Shown one piece after another: positions 1 through 5,166 of a DNA stretch of 5,166 nt. Numbering within the stretch: the stretch's first letter is position 1; each line of letters starts with the position of its first letter. The notes below the pieces were generated by a model, which saw only the letters and a program-made list of their open reading frames with translations, had not been told where the DNA came from and made no database searches. A program made the position numbers and the translations under genes. The stretch comes from Oligoflexia bacterium (GTDB taxonomy: Bacteria > Bdellovibrionota > UBA1018 > CAIMNF01), in assembly GCA_903842755.1 (NCBI GenBank), contig CAIMNF010000405.1:1-5166 (forward strand). The letters are read 5' to 3'.

Positions 1-1
1 C

Positions 2-958
2 CAAGTCAAAGTTTTAAAAAAGGACCGCACACTTCTTGTACGTGATTTTCCTGAACTTAAGCCCCTGAGCGATCAGGAGCTCAATGATTGGATAATTCAA
101 AATGTGGGCGCAGTTACGATTGCGCAAACCCTTCAAGAAGGTGTGAATACAAAAATCGCTACGACGGGGACTTATCTTTATGCCTACCGCCCCTGGTCCT
201 ACGGGCGTGCAAGTATTTTTCCGGTGTACGATCCTAAGGATCAGTCAAAGTGTATTGGATATATTGATTTGAAAGGAAGTGGTGCGCTTTCCCCTGAATT
301 GCAAAGCCACAAAAATGGATTAGGAACGATTGGGGAGTTTGATCGTGAGTTTAATTTTGAAAACGCCGTTCGCATGGCCCTCAGCGATTCAAAATCCAAA
401 TTTAAAACGGTAGGATCCTATTTTGAGCTCGATTGGGGTTTTCGGATGCGGTACGCCGATGGAACGCTTGAGCGGGCCGGCGGCTACGGTCGTCAAGCGC
501 ATGTTCGCTTGAGTTATGACGGGTCAAATGTGAGGTCCTCGTGGTTACCTAGCGGATTAAAAACTCCGATCGTGCAAACCTTGCGCGAGTATGGAATTGA
601 TACGGGTTACGAAGAAAATATTCAAGGCGGGATCGATGAAGAGGGATCGGTTTACTTAGTTGATTTTGGTCATTACATTCGAAATCATGAATGGGGAAAT
701 GAGGAAAAAGCGCTCCCGATCGAAGAATGGGGATGGTCAGACCAAGTCATCAAGGGCGACGACCAGTGGTTTTTGTCGCAACAGGATCGACCTTGGGTTT
801 ATAGCCGAAAGCTAGTCAGGGACTACGAGCGCGGTTACGCGTCGGTGCAAGAATTTAATCGTCATCACGACACGATGTTTAAGCCTTTTGTTGAAAAGCT
901 TAAGGCTTCAAATTTAAAAAATAATTGTGAATTTGTGCTTCACTCTGGGATTCAGTAA
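2..958 (+). CDS. Hypothetical protein, 5'-truncated; possible kinase-fold (SelO-like) protein
   Basis: The frame is open from the first bases of the window, so this is the last 318 codons of a longer gene. The GTG at 104 is only an internal valine codon and should not be taken as the start. I do not recognise the family with certainty. Visible motifs, numbered in the fragment, are a GRA at 68-70 followed by DLKGSG at 89-94, then a basic/acidic stretch REFNFENAVRMAL at 115-127, and late on an Asn at 206 and a DFG at 221-223 within VYLVDFGHY. This order recalls SelO, the protein AMPylase with a kinase fold, whose ATP-binding lysine lies in a LKGxG motif downstream of a GRA and whose metal-binding Asn and Asp lie near a DYG. 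The similarity is short and patchy, so the function is inference. No transmembrane helix is visible; any signal peptide would lie upstream of the window. The gene ends in TAA, 29 bp before a terminator hairpin, convergent with the protease gene. Confidence 0.75.
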   Translation, partial: QVKVLKKDRTLLVRDFPELKPLSDQELNDWIIQNVGAVTIAQTLQEGVNTKIATTGTYLYAYRPWSYGRASIFPVYDPKDQSKCIGYIDLKGSGALSPELQSHKNGLGTIGEFDREFNFENAVRMALSDSKSKFKTVGSYFELDWGFRMRYADGTLERAGGYGRQAHVRLSYDGSNVRSSWLPSGLKTPIVQTLREYGIDTGYEENIQGGIDEEGSVYLVDFGHYIRNHEWGNEEKALPIEEWGWSDQVIKGDDQWFLSQQDRPWVYSRKLVRDYERGYASVQEFNRHHDTMFKPFVEKLKASNLKNNCEFVLHSGIQ

Positions 959-987
959 AAATTGAATTAAAGGCAATGTCCAGTTCC

Positions 988-1024
988 AAAAAAAAAGGCC
1001 GGAACGAAAGGTCCCGGCCCTTTT
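988..1024 (-). terminator. Rho-independent terminator between convergent genes, best on the minus strand
   Basis: A 9-bp stem (997-1005 with 1011-1019, GGCCGGAAC paired with GTCCCGGCC) closes a 5-base loop GAAAG. A run of nine A lies at 988-996 and TTTT at 1021-1024. Read on the minus strand, the single A-C mismatch becomes a G-U wobble, so the RNA stem is complete and is followed by nine U. It therefore suits the protease gene, whose stop is 27 bp upstream on that strand. On the plus strand it is a weaker terminator for the gene ending at 958. Confidence 0.88.
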
Positions 1025-1045
1025 GATCTGTAAAAATTTATTCTC

Positions 1046-1921
1046 TTAGGTATGCGGCAAATAAGGAATGACCGAAGAAATCTTGGTGACATCTTCACCA
1101 CGGCACCCATCGGCTGGGCATACGTTAGAAATGTTACAAGATCCGGATGGGTCTTGGACAAAGTCGTTTTCGCCGCGAACCAATACGCCTTCGATTTCGC
1201 CGGTCAGTTCGTTAAATACCGCAGAACCTGAATTCCCGCCGTAGCTGTCGGTGTTAGCGACGAAAAAACCAGATTGATTACCATCGCGCACGGACTTTTC
1301 GTCATCAATTTTTGTTGGAAGTCCAGAAGGGTGTCCAATCATGACAAGCTTGGTTCCATTTTCAATGGTAGAGTTCATGCGAACTTGAGCAAGTTTTAGG
1401 GGTTCGTGGCCTGTAACGTTACGGTCCAGCAGGATCACGCCAAAATCTGCACCATCGCCATTTTGCTCACGGTGAATAATTTTTTTACAAGTGTATACTT
1501 CAGACTCTGGGGTTGTCGTAGGATATTGTCCTTCTGCTTTTACATTGTAGCCGAAGACAAACTTTGTAGTTGCGCACTCGGAGCTGTCGGTAATGCAGTG
1601 GCCGGCAGTAAGAATTACGTTTTTACCAATCAGGGAGCCTGAACAAAATGCCGCGTTGTATTGATCTGCAAAGCGTTCGGTTGAGCAAACACCCATCGAG
1701 TTTTTAAAAGTATCGGACTTAATGCTTAATAGTCCAGACGAGTTTTGTTGAAAGGTATCCGATTTCATCAGCGCTACGGTCGAATCGGCAAGTTTTAAGT
1801 AAAGTGGGTTAGTCACTTCAAATAAATCGTGGCGATTATCTGTTCCATAGATGACGGGTTTTGCTGCAAACGACGATCCTGTTAAAGCAAGGCAAAGCAC
1901 TGCAAAAAGAATACCTCTCAT
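1046..1921 (-). CDS. Secreted trypsin-like serine protease (S1 fold)
   Basis: This 291-residue protein is predicted to be exported and to cleave peptide bonds outside the cytoplasm. Residues 1-20 form a Sec signal peptide: a short basic start, the hydrophobic core ILFAVLCLAL and a small-residue end at SSFAA, with cleavage near A19 or A20. The C10 is too early to be a lipobox cysteine. The trypsin-fold catalytic triad is intact: H108 in LTAGHC, D159 in GADFGVILLD and S231 in YGGNSGSAVF. C93 and C109 match the conserved disulfide around the catalytic histidine. Eight cysteines remain in the mature protein, three of them clustered in the C-terminal segment (262, 268, 273) just before GCRGEDVTKI. 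GHPSG at 196-200 and GNSGSAVFNE recall V8-like or Trypsin_2 proteases as much as classic trypsin. I see no propeptide arginine cleavage site I would trust, and cannot predict specificity. The start is supported by the signal peptide and by an AAGGGGG five bases upstream. It is probably monocistronic, with its own possible promoter and a strong terminator. Confidence 0.93.
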   Translation of the reverse strand: MRGILFAVLCLALTGSSFAAKPVIYGTDNRHDLFEVTNPLYLKLADSTVALMKSDTFQQNSSGLLSIKSDTFKNSMGVCSTERFADQYNAAFCSGSLIGKNVILTAGHCITDSSECATTKFVFGYNVKAEGQYPTTTPESEVYTCKKIIHREQNGDGADFGVILLDRNVTGHEPLKLAQVRMNSTIENGTKLVMIGHPSGLPTKIDDEKSVRDGNQSGFFVANTDSYGGNSGSAVFNELTGEIEGVLVRGENDFVQDPSGSCNISNVCPADGCRGEDVTKISSVIPYLPHT

Positions 1922-1926
1922 TTTTT

Positions 1927-1933
1927 CCCCCTT
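1927..1933 (-). promoter_or_regulatory. Ribosome binding site of the protease gene
   Basis: On the minus strand AAGGGGG lies five bases before the ATG at 1921. This is a strong Shine-Dalgarno match and fixes the start that carries the signal peptide. Confidence 0.75.
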
Positions 1934-1955
1934 CTTTCTCAGTCATTGAGAAAGA
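1933..1955 (-). promoter_or_regulatory. 9-bp inverted repeat abutting the protease ribosome binding site
   Basis: TCTTTCTCA at 1933-1941 and TGAGAAAGA at 1947-1955 are perfect reverse complements around a 5-base spacer. In the minus-strand leader the hairpin ends exactly where the AAGGGGG begins. It could act as an RNA stem tuning ribosome access or protecting the 5' end, or as a DNA operator. On the plus strand it is followed by TAATTTTTG and so also resembles a weak terminator, but no plus-strand gene precedes it. The repeat is seen directly; the role is inferred. Confidence 0.45.
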
Positions 1956-1974
1956 TAATTTTTGTTACTCAAAA

Positions 1975-2003
1975 ATTGTGTCAGGGGATTTTCGCTTTTG
2001 CAA
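1975..2003 (-). promoter_or_regulatory. Possible promoter of the protease gene
   Basis: On the minus strand TTGCAA (1998-2003) and CACAAT (1975-1980) are 17 bases apart, each matching four of six sigma-70 consensus bases. Transcription would start near 1968 and give a leader of about 47 bases containing the 1933-1955 hairpin. A palindromic ATTATAAT at 2014-2021 offers another -10 box on either strand but lacks a good -35 at the right distance. Confidence 0.3.
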
Positions 2004-2031
2004 ACTAGGATCAATTATAATTTTTACATCC

Positions 2032-2048
2032 CATCACTTTATGTGATG
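2032..2048 (-). terminator. Small hairpin just after the MFS stop, doubtful terminator
   Basis: CATCAC at 2032-2037 and GTGATG at 2043-2048 form a perfect 6-bp inverted repeat with a 5-base loop, starting four bases past the MFS stop codon. On the minus strand it is followed by GGATGTAAAAATT and not by a U run, so it would terminate poorly. Read-through into the protease gene is possible. It might instead be a small protein-binding site. Confidence 0.25.
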
Positions 2049-2052
2049 AGTC

Positions 2053-3276
2053 TTAGTGAGCTACAGGTGTACGGAGTTCAATTTTAATCCAAAATATGAC
2101 GAGGATCAGCACCGAGGTTGCACCAATATAAAATGGAAGATGAGGATCGATTCCAAAGCTCATTAGCCCACAAAAAGGGCCTAAAATACGCGCTAAACTG
2201 CTCATTCCTTCTTTCGCTCCAATGACGCTTCCTTGTTCGTGCGCATCGGCTCTTTTTGAAACTAATGCGGCGAGAGAAGGATTCAGAAACCCTGAGCCAA
2301 AGGCCAGCGGAATGGCCGTTAAAAAAAATGCAAAATAACTGGGGCCGTGCGAAAAAAGGATCATTGCAAAGCCTTGAATGACCAATCCGGCAATGACGAG
2401 TTTCACTTCGCCATACTTTGGAGCAAGTCTTCTGATCAGTCCTCCTTGAATAAATACTCCTAAAACACCCGACCAGGCCAGAACCCAACCCGTGCGATCC
2501 GCCGCCATTTCGGTTGAAAATTGAAATTTAGTTTGGATAAAGAGCGAGAAGACTTGTTCCAAATTCGAAAATGCAAAAACGGCGATAAACGTAGAAATGA
2601 CGGGAAGAAACAAGCGCGGATCACGTATAATCCGCTGGATCGTTTGGAGTTGAGCGAGGCGCGCGCGCACTTTTGGTTTTGCTAAATTTTCATTTCGAAT
2701 GGAATCGGGCAAACTTTCTTTAAGACGGAAGTAAGCCAGAATCAAATTTAGCCCACACAGCGTGCCTGCGATCAATCCTGGAGCCGCTAGTCCTAAGCGG
2801 GCGGCCGAAATTCCTCCGATGGGAGGTCCCAGGGTAAAACCGATTCCAAATGCCGCGCCAATTAGCCCCATGCCTTTAGCCCGATCTTTTGCGGAAGTGA
2901 CATCCGCAATGTAGGCTTGGGCGGTAGAAATATTCGCGGCGAAAATTCCTGCCAGCCCGCGCGATAGAATTAAAAGAGTTAACCCGCTTGAAAACGAAAA
3001 CAAAAAGTAAGAGAGAGTTGAGCCCAAAAGCGAAAGGAGCAAAATCGGGCGGCGTCCAACGCGATCGGAGAGCCCACCCCAAATGGGCGAAAAGAAAAAT
3101 TGCATGACCGAATAGATCGATCCCAAAACCGCAAGTTGTAAGCTGGATGCCCCGTAATGCCGACCATAAATGCCTACCAGCGGAATAATCATCCCGAAGC
3201 CAATGAGATCAATGAAAACAGTCGTAAAAATAACAATGAGCGGAGAACGGTTTTTGGTTGTAGCTGTCTGTTCCAT
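2053..3276 (-). CDS. MFS transporter, drug:H+ antiporter of the Tet/DHA1 type
   Basis: This 407-residue inner-membrane protein is predicted to export small molecules in exchange for protons. Its length and its roughly 12 hydrophobic helices are normal for the family. Helix 1 contains FIDLIGFGMIIPL with a buried D23, as in Tet-type exporters. The loop between helices 2 and 3 carries motif A, GGLSDRVGRRP at 67-77. Helix 5 carries motif C, ending in GFTLGPPIGG at 146-155, the signature of exporters. A degenerate motif A copy, GGLIRRLAPKYG at 278-289, marks the second half, and ARILGPFCG lies at 362-370. The substrate cannot be told; a link to tetracycline is not implied, because this family also exports many unrelated compounds. 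The ATG at 3276 is the only usable start, since an in-frame TGA lies six codons upstream and helix 1 begins at about residue 12. There is no clear Shine-Dalgarno sequence. It is divergent from srkA with 36 bp between start codons, and the next gene on its strand is 131 bp downstream. Confidence 0.92.
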   Translation of the reverse strand: MEQTATTKNRSPLIVIFTTVFIDLIGFGMIIPLVGIYGRHYGASSLQLAVLGSIYSVMQFFFSPIWGGLSDRVGRRPILLLSLLGSTLSYFLFSFSSGLTLLILSRGLAGIFAANISTAQAYIADVTSAKDRAKGMGLIGAAFGIGFTLGPPIGGISAARLGLAAPGLIAGTLCGLNLILAYFRLKESLPDSIRNENLAKPKVRARLAQLQTIQRIIRDPRLFLPVISTFIAVFAFSNLEQVFSLFIQTKFQFSTEMAADRTGWVLAWSGVLGVFIQGGLIRRLAPKYGEVKLVIAGLVIQGFAMILFSHGPSYFAFFLTAIPLAFGSGFLNPSLAALVSKRADAHEQGSVIGAKEGMSSLARILGPFCGLMSFGIDPHLPFYIGATSVLILVIFWIKIELRTPVAH

Positions 3277-3281
3277 ATAGC
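3254..3281 (+). promoter_or_regulatory. Possible promoter of the srkA operon
   Basis: TTGGTT (3254-3259) and TATAGC (3276-3281) are 16 bases apart, each with four of six consensus bases. The start point would be near 3288, just ahead of the AGGAG used by srkA. The -10 box would overlap the start codon of the divergent MFS gene. The match is weak, but there is little other room for a promoter. Confidence 0.25.
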
Positions 3282-3284
3282 AGT

Positions 3285-3313
3285 CTTTTACTCAGGAGAC
3301 CAAAATTTAGCAA
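3285..3313 (-). promoter_or_regulatory. Possible promoter of the MFS gene
   Basis: On the minus strand TTGCTA (3308-3313) and TAAAAG (3285-3290) are 17 bases apart, with four of six matches each. The predicted start point falls within a few bases of the MFS ATG at 3276, which would make the message leaderless. This would fit the lack of a ribosome binding site there, but the promoter call is weak. Confidence 0.22.
3294..3298 (+). promoter_or_regulatory. Probable ribosome binding site of srkA
   Basis: AGGAG lies 14 bases before the ATG at 3313. The spacing is longer than ideal, but this is the only purine-rich site nearby and it supports a start at 3313. The same-frame ATG at 3157 would lie inside the MFS gene. 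Confidence 0.5.
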
Positions 3314-4368
3314 TGGCCAAACTCAGCTGGGGCGCGGGCCCTACCCAATATTTTTTTGAATTGACCCCGGACAAGGTCATGAGCGCTATTGAAGCGCATC
3401 CATTGCTTGGACAAAAGCGAATGTGTACGGGCTACTGTCAGCCGCTTGCAAGTTTTGAGAACCGTGTGTACGAGGTAGAATTTGAAGAACCCCTAGAAGT
3501 GAAAGGCTTTGCGGTCACGGGGGCGAGGGCGGATCGTGCGGTGGTTAAGTTCTATCGACCAGGACGATGGACCCGCGATCAAATCTTAGAAGAACACCAG
3601 TTCATGTTTGATCTCTTGGAAGAAGAGATTCCCGTTGTGGTGCCGTATTGGTTCGCGCAACCAGGAGAGACCCTCGCGCAAACCGAAAAAAATGGTGAGG
3701 GTCAGGACGGTCTTTTCTTTTGTATTTACCCGAAAGTCGGCGGACGCCAGCCCGAAGATTTACCCAAGGAACGACTTCAGCAATTAGGTCGCCTGATTGC
3801 CCGAATGCATGGAGTAGGAAGCGCACGCGAAGCGATTCACCGAGTAAAGCTTAACCCTGAGGTTTATGGACAAGCGTCACTTGATTTTTTACTCCAAGAA
3901 CGCTTTGTAGTTGCACCGGTGGAGTTGCGAATAAAAATGCGATTTCAACAGGTGGTGGAACAGCTCATTCAACGAGCAAAAACCGCGTTTAAGGGGCAGC
4001 CCTTGCAGCGACTGCACGGCGATTGTCATTCCGGCAATATTTTATGGAATGAAAAAACAGGTCCCTTTTTTATTGATTTTGATGACATGGTGGTTGGGCC
4101 CCCCATTCAAGATTTATGGTTGCTTGCGCCGGACCCGGAAAATTTGAAGGATATATTAGACGGTTACCATCAATGGGGCGATTTGCCCTTTGGAAGCACC
4201 CAGCTCGTGGAACCCCTTCGGGGCTTACGCATGCTTCACTACGCAACTTGGATTGCAAAGCGCTATGATGATCCTGCATTTAAAAAAGCGTTCCCGCACT
4301 TTGAGTCGCCCCGCTATTGGGAAGAACTTACGCAAGATTTGGAACGGCAATTGGAGAGAATCCCATGA
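3313..4368 (+). CDS. srkA: Stress response serine/threonine kinase SrkA (YihE)
   Basis: SrkA is a cytoplasmic kinase of the aminoglycoside-phosphotransferase/choline-kinase fold that phosphorylates proteins on Ser/Thr. In E. coli it is part of the Cpx envelope-stress response and protects cells from stress-induced death. This 351-residue protein has the family's landmarks in order: SFENRVY at 47-53, the ATP-binding K79 in VVKFYRP, the helix-C stretch RDQILEEHQF at 88-97, VGGRQ at 142-146, LGRLIARMHG at 158-167, the catalytic loop HGDCHSGNILW at 235-245 with D237 and N242, and the metal-binding FIDFDD at 253-258 (D255). The C-terminal EPLRGLRMLHY and DDPAFKKAFPHF also match. It is slightly longer than the 328-residue E. 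coli protein because of loops around 60-76 and 115-132. The frame could be extended to an ATG at 3157, but that part overlaps the MFS gene and is unlike the family, so 3313 is preferred. The stop overlaps the ferredoxin start (ATGA), so the two are translationally coupled. Confidence 0.95.
   Translation: MAKLSWGAGPTQYFFELTPDKVMSAIEAHPLLGQKRMCTGYCQPLASFENRVYEVEFEEPLEVKGFAVTGARADRAVVKFYRPGRWTRDQILEEHQFMFDLLEEEIPVVVPYWFAQPGETLAQTEKNGEGQDGLFFCIYPKVGGRQPEDLPKERLQQLGRLIARMHGVGSAREAIHRVKLNPEVYGQASLDFLLQERFVVAPVELRIKMRFQQVVEQLIQRAKTAFKGQPLQRLHGDCHSGNILWNEKTGPFFIDFDDMVVGPPIQDLWLLAPDPENLKDILDGYHQWGDLPFGSTQLVEPLRGLRMLHYATWIAKRYDDPAFKKAFPHFESPRYWEELTQDLERQLERIP
4353..4358 (+). promoter_or_regulatory. Ribosome binding site of the ferredoxin gene
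   Basis: GGAGAG lies inside the last codons of srkA, six bases before the ATG at 4365. It decides that start over an in-frame upstream ATG at 4317, which would add 16 residues unlike the family. Confidence 0.75.
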
Positions 4369-4670
4369 ACGTCGACGACCATCCTCTATTTCAAGTTCAT
4401 TTTTTTGTTTGTTGCAACCAGCGCGAAAATGGCGATGACTGCGCTTCAAAAGGGGCAAGTCAACTGCGGGATGACTTAAAAAAATGGGCGCGGGAGCAAG
4501 GTCTTTCCAAAAAAATAAGAATCAATCAAGCCGGTTGCTTGGGCCGTTGCGAGCGAGGCATAGCGATGGTTGCATATCCTCAAGGCCAATGGTGTTTGGA
4601 TGGTATGCCTGAGGATTTACCGCAGTTAAAAGAGATGGTTCTGAAGCTCATTTCAGAAGTTCAAAATTGA
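4365..4670 (+). CDS. Small thioredoxin-like [2Fe-2S] ferredoxin
   Basis: This 101-residue soluble protein is expected to bind one [2Fe-2S] cluster and transfer electrons; its partner is unknown. It belongs to the thioredoxin-fold ferredoxins, relatives of the NuoE/HoxF cluster domain and of stand-alone Aquifex-type ferredoxins. The four likely ligands are C16 in FFVCCNQR, C26 in DDCASKG, and C58 and C62 in GCLGRC. Around them the family pattern is recognisable: a CxNQR start, a helix with SQLRDDLKKW, the strand IRINQAG, then the glycine at 65 and YPQGQW at 71-76. Oddities are the doubled cysteine C16-C17, GI at 65-66 where the family usually has GP, and C77 where a tyrosine normally follows the tryptophan. 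The length is typical for a stand-alone domain. The start at 4365 overlaps the srkA stop by four bases and has a good ribosome binding site, so it is co-translated with srkA. The serS-like gene follows after 38 bp. Confidence 0.9.
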   Translation: MNVDDHPLFQVHFFVCCNQRENGDDCASKGASQLRDDLKKWAREQGLSKKIRINQAGCLGRCERGIAMVAYPQGQWCLDGMPEDLPQLKEMVLKLISEVQN

Positions 4671-4682
4671 ATTGATTCAACC

Positions 4683-4690
4683 GGGGAGAG
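4683..4690 (+). promoter_or_regulatory. Purine-rich site before serS, unusually distant
   Basis: GGGGAGAG is the only Shine-Dalgarno-like sequence before the serS-like gene, but it lies 18 bases from the ATG. No alternative in-frame start lies nearer, and the MLD start of SerS is well conserved. Translation may rely on coupling with the ferredoxin gene. No promoter or terminator is evident in the 38-bp gap. Confidence 0.35.
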
Positions 4691-4708
4691 CGCGGTACTG
4701 TTTTCCCT

Positions 4709-5166
4709 ATGCTTGATATAAAATATGTCCGTGAAAATGTGGATCTTGTTAAAAAAGCAATCGTCCAAAAAAAAGTGAATTTGGATCTGGAAGAATTGCT
4801 CAAGCTAGATCAAGAAGTTCTTGAACTGAAGCGTCGTTTGCAAACCTTACAAGAAGATAAAAATAGCACAGCAAAGAAAGTACCCAAGGCTTCGCCCGAG
4901 GAGCGTCCTACCTTGATTGCCCATGGGAAAAAAATTGGGCAAGAACTCTCCGCTCTAGAACCTCAACTGACCGTGCTTGAAGAAAAGCTAAAAGCGCTCC
5001 AAAGACAGCTGAATGCAGCTAAGAAGAAAGCAACGAAAATGCAATCCAAATATGATGGCGAAATCAAGGTAGCTAAAAATCAAGTGTCAACATTTTCCAC
5101 GCAGCTAAGCCAGGAAGAGAAGAAGCTTAGCAAGCTAAAAACCGATTATAGTTCTTACAAGGATCA
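4709..5166 (+). CDS. serS: Seryl-tRNA synthetase N-terminal arm, 3'-truncated, with an atypical continuation
   Basis: SerS charges tRNA-Ser with serine in the cytoplasm. Its N-terminal antiparallel coiled coil grips the long variable arm of the tRNA. The first part fits well: MLDIKYVREN is the classic SerS start, the helix LDLEELLKLDQEVLELKRRL at 25-44 leads into LQEDKNSTAKKVPK at 47-60, and the return helix runs from about 66 to 98 (IGQELSALEPQ then EEKLKAL). A normal SerS then enters its core with a segment like LLRIPNLP. Here, from about residue 99 (base 5003), the frame instead continues for over 50 codons as lysine- and glutamine-rich coiled coil (RQLNAAKKKATK, then LSQEEKKLSKLK). Neither other forward frame shows SerS core sequence, so a simple frameshift does not explain it. 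The catalytic class II domain is absent from the window. The join may be an assembly chimera, a true fusion or a disrupted gene. The 152 visible codons contain no stop. Confidence 0.8.
   Translation, partial: MLDIKYVRENVDLVKKAIVQKKVNLDLEELLKLDQEVLELKRRLQTLQEDKNSTAKKVPKASPEERPTLIAHGKKIGQELSALEPQLTVLEEKLKALQRQLNAAKKKATKMQSKYDGEIKVAKNQVSTFSTQLSQEEKKLSKLKTDYSSYKD

Noticed and set aside
104..958. GTG at 104 as the start of the first gene
   Set aside because: The same frame is open to the first bases of the window with protein-like sequence upstream, so the gene starts outside the window.
1406..1642. 78-codon plus-strand open frame antisense to the protease
   Set aside because: It is the shadow of a well-supported gene, with no start signal or domain of its own.
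2016..2021. TATAAT on the plus strand in the 1922-2052 gap as a promoter
   Set aside because: It has no good -35 partner, and no plus-strand gene lies downstream before 3313.
1922..2052. A small RNA or tRNA in the intergenic gap
   Set aside because: There is no cloverleaf or conserved RNA motif; only two short inverted repeats and weak promoter-like boxes are present.
2084..2488. 134-codon minus-strand open frame inside the MFS gene
   Set aside because: It is a different frame of a clear transporter gene, rich in Arg, Ser and Cys, with no recognisable domain.
3157..3312. 52-codon N-terminal extension of srkA from an ATG at 3157
   Set aside because: Most of it lies antisense inside the MFS gene, its sequence is low-complexity and unlike SrkA, and AGGAG supports 3313.
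4317..4364. 16-codon upstream extension of the ferredoxin
   Set aside because: It lies inside srkA in another frame, has no ribosome binding site, and the family normally begins near the first cysteine.
4667..4680. TTGAAT-TG-ATTCAA palindrome over the ferredoxin stop as a terminator
   Set aside because: The stem is AT-only apart from two pairs, the loop is too short and no T run follows; termination here is unlikely.

Overview
The window holds six protein-coding genes, two of them cut by the window edges. No RNA gene, insertion sequence, CRISPR array, phage gene or origin was seen. The predicted Sec signal peptide on a periplasmic or secreted trypsin-like protease, the SrkA-type kinase and the AGGAG/AAGGGGG-type ribosome binding sites point to a Gram-negative bacterium. 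The trypsin-like protease resembles those common in predatory bacteria of the Bdellovibrio group, and the serS start has the same flavour. Bdellovibrionota is therefore my best guess, but it is an impression from protein style and no search was run.

Layout: (1) 2-958 (+) is the 3' part of an unrecognised gene whose protein carries kinase-like motifs faintly resembling SelO. It converges on (2) 1046-1921 (-), a secreted trypsin-fold serine protease with an intact catalytic triad. A GC-rich hairpin flanked by A and T runs separates the two and can terminate both. (3) 2053-3276 (-) is a 12-helix MFS drug/proton antiporter of the Tet type. It is transcribed toward the protease across a 131-bp gap that holds a possible promoter and two small inverted repeats. 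(4) 3313-4368 (+) is SrkA (YihE), a stress-response Ser/Thr kinase, starting only 36 bp from the divergent MFS start. (5) 4365-4670 (+) is a thioredoxin-fold [2Fe-2S] ferredoxin that overlaps srkA by the four bases ATGA. (6) 4709-5166 (+) begins as serS, seryl-tRNA synthetase, 38 bp after the ferredoxin, and runs off the window.

How the genes work together: srkA, the ferredoxin and serS probably form one transcription unit, with tight translational coupling between the first two. This suggests an envelope or oxidative stress kinase co-produced with a small iron-sulfur protein. The MFS exporter and the protease are likely separate functions.

The most unusual observation is the last gene. It reads as a normal SerS N-terminal tRNA-binding arm for about 98 codons, then continues in the same frame as more lysine-rich coiled coil where the SerS core should begin. 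This is either an assembly chimera near a contig end or a real fusion or rearrangement. Otherwise the window looks like ordinary chromosomal DNA.
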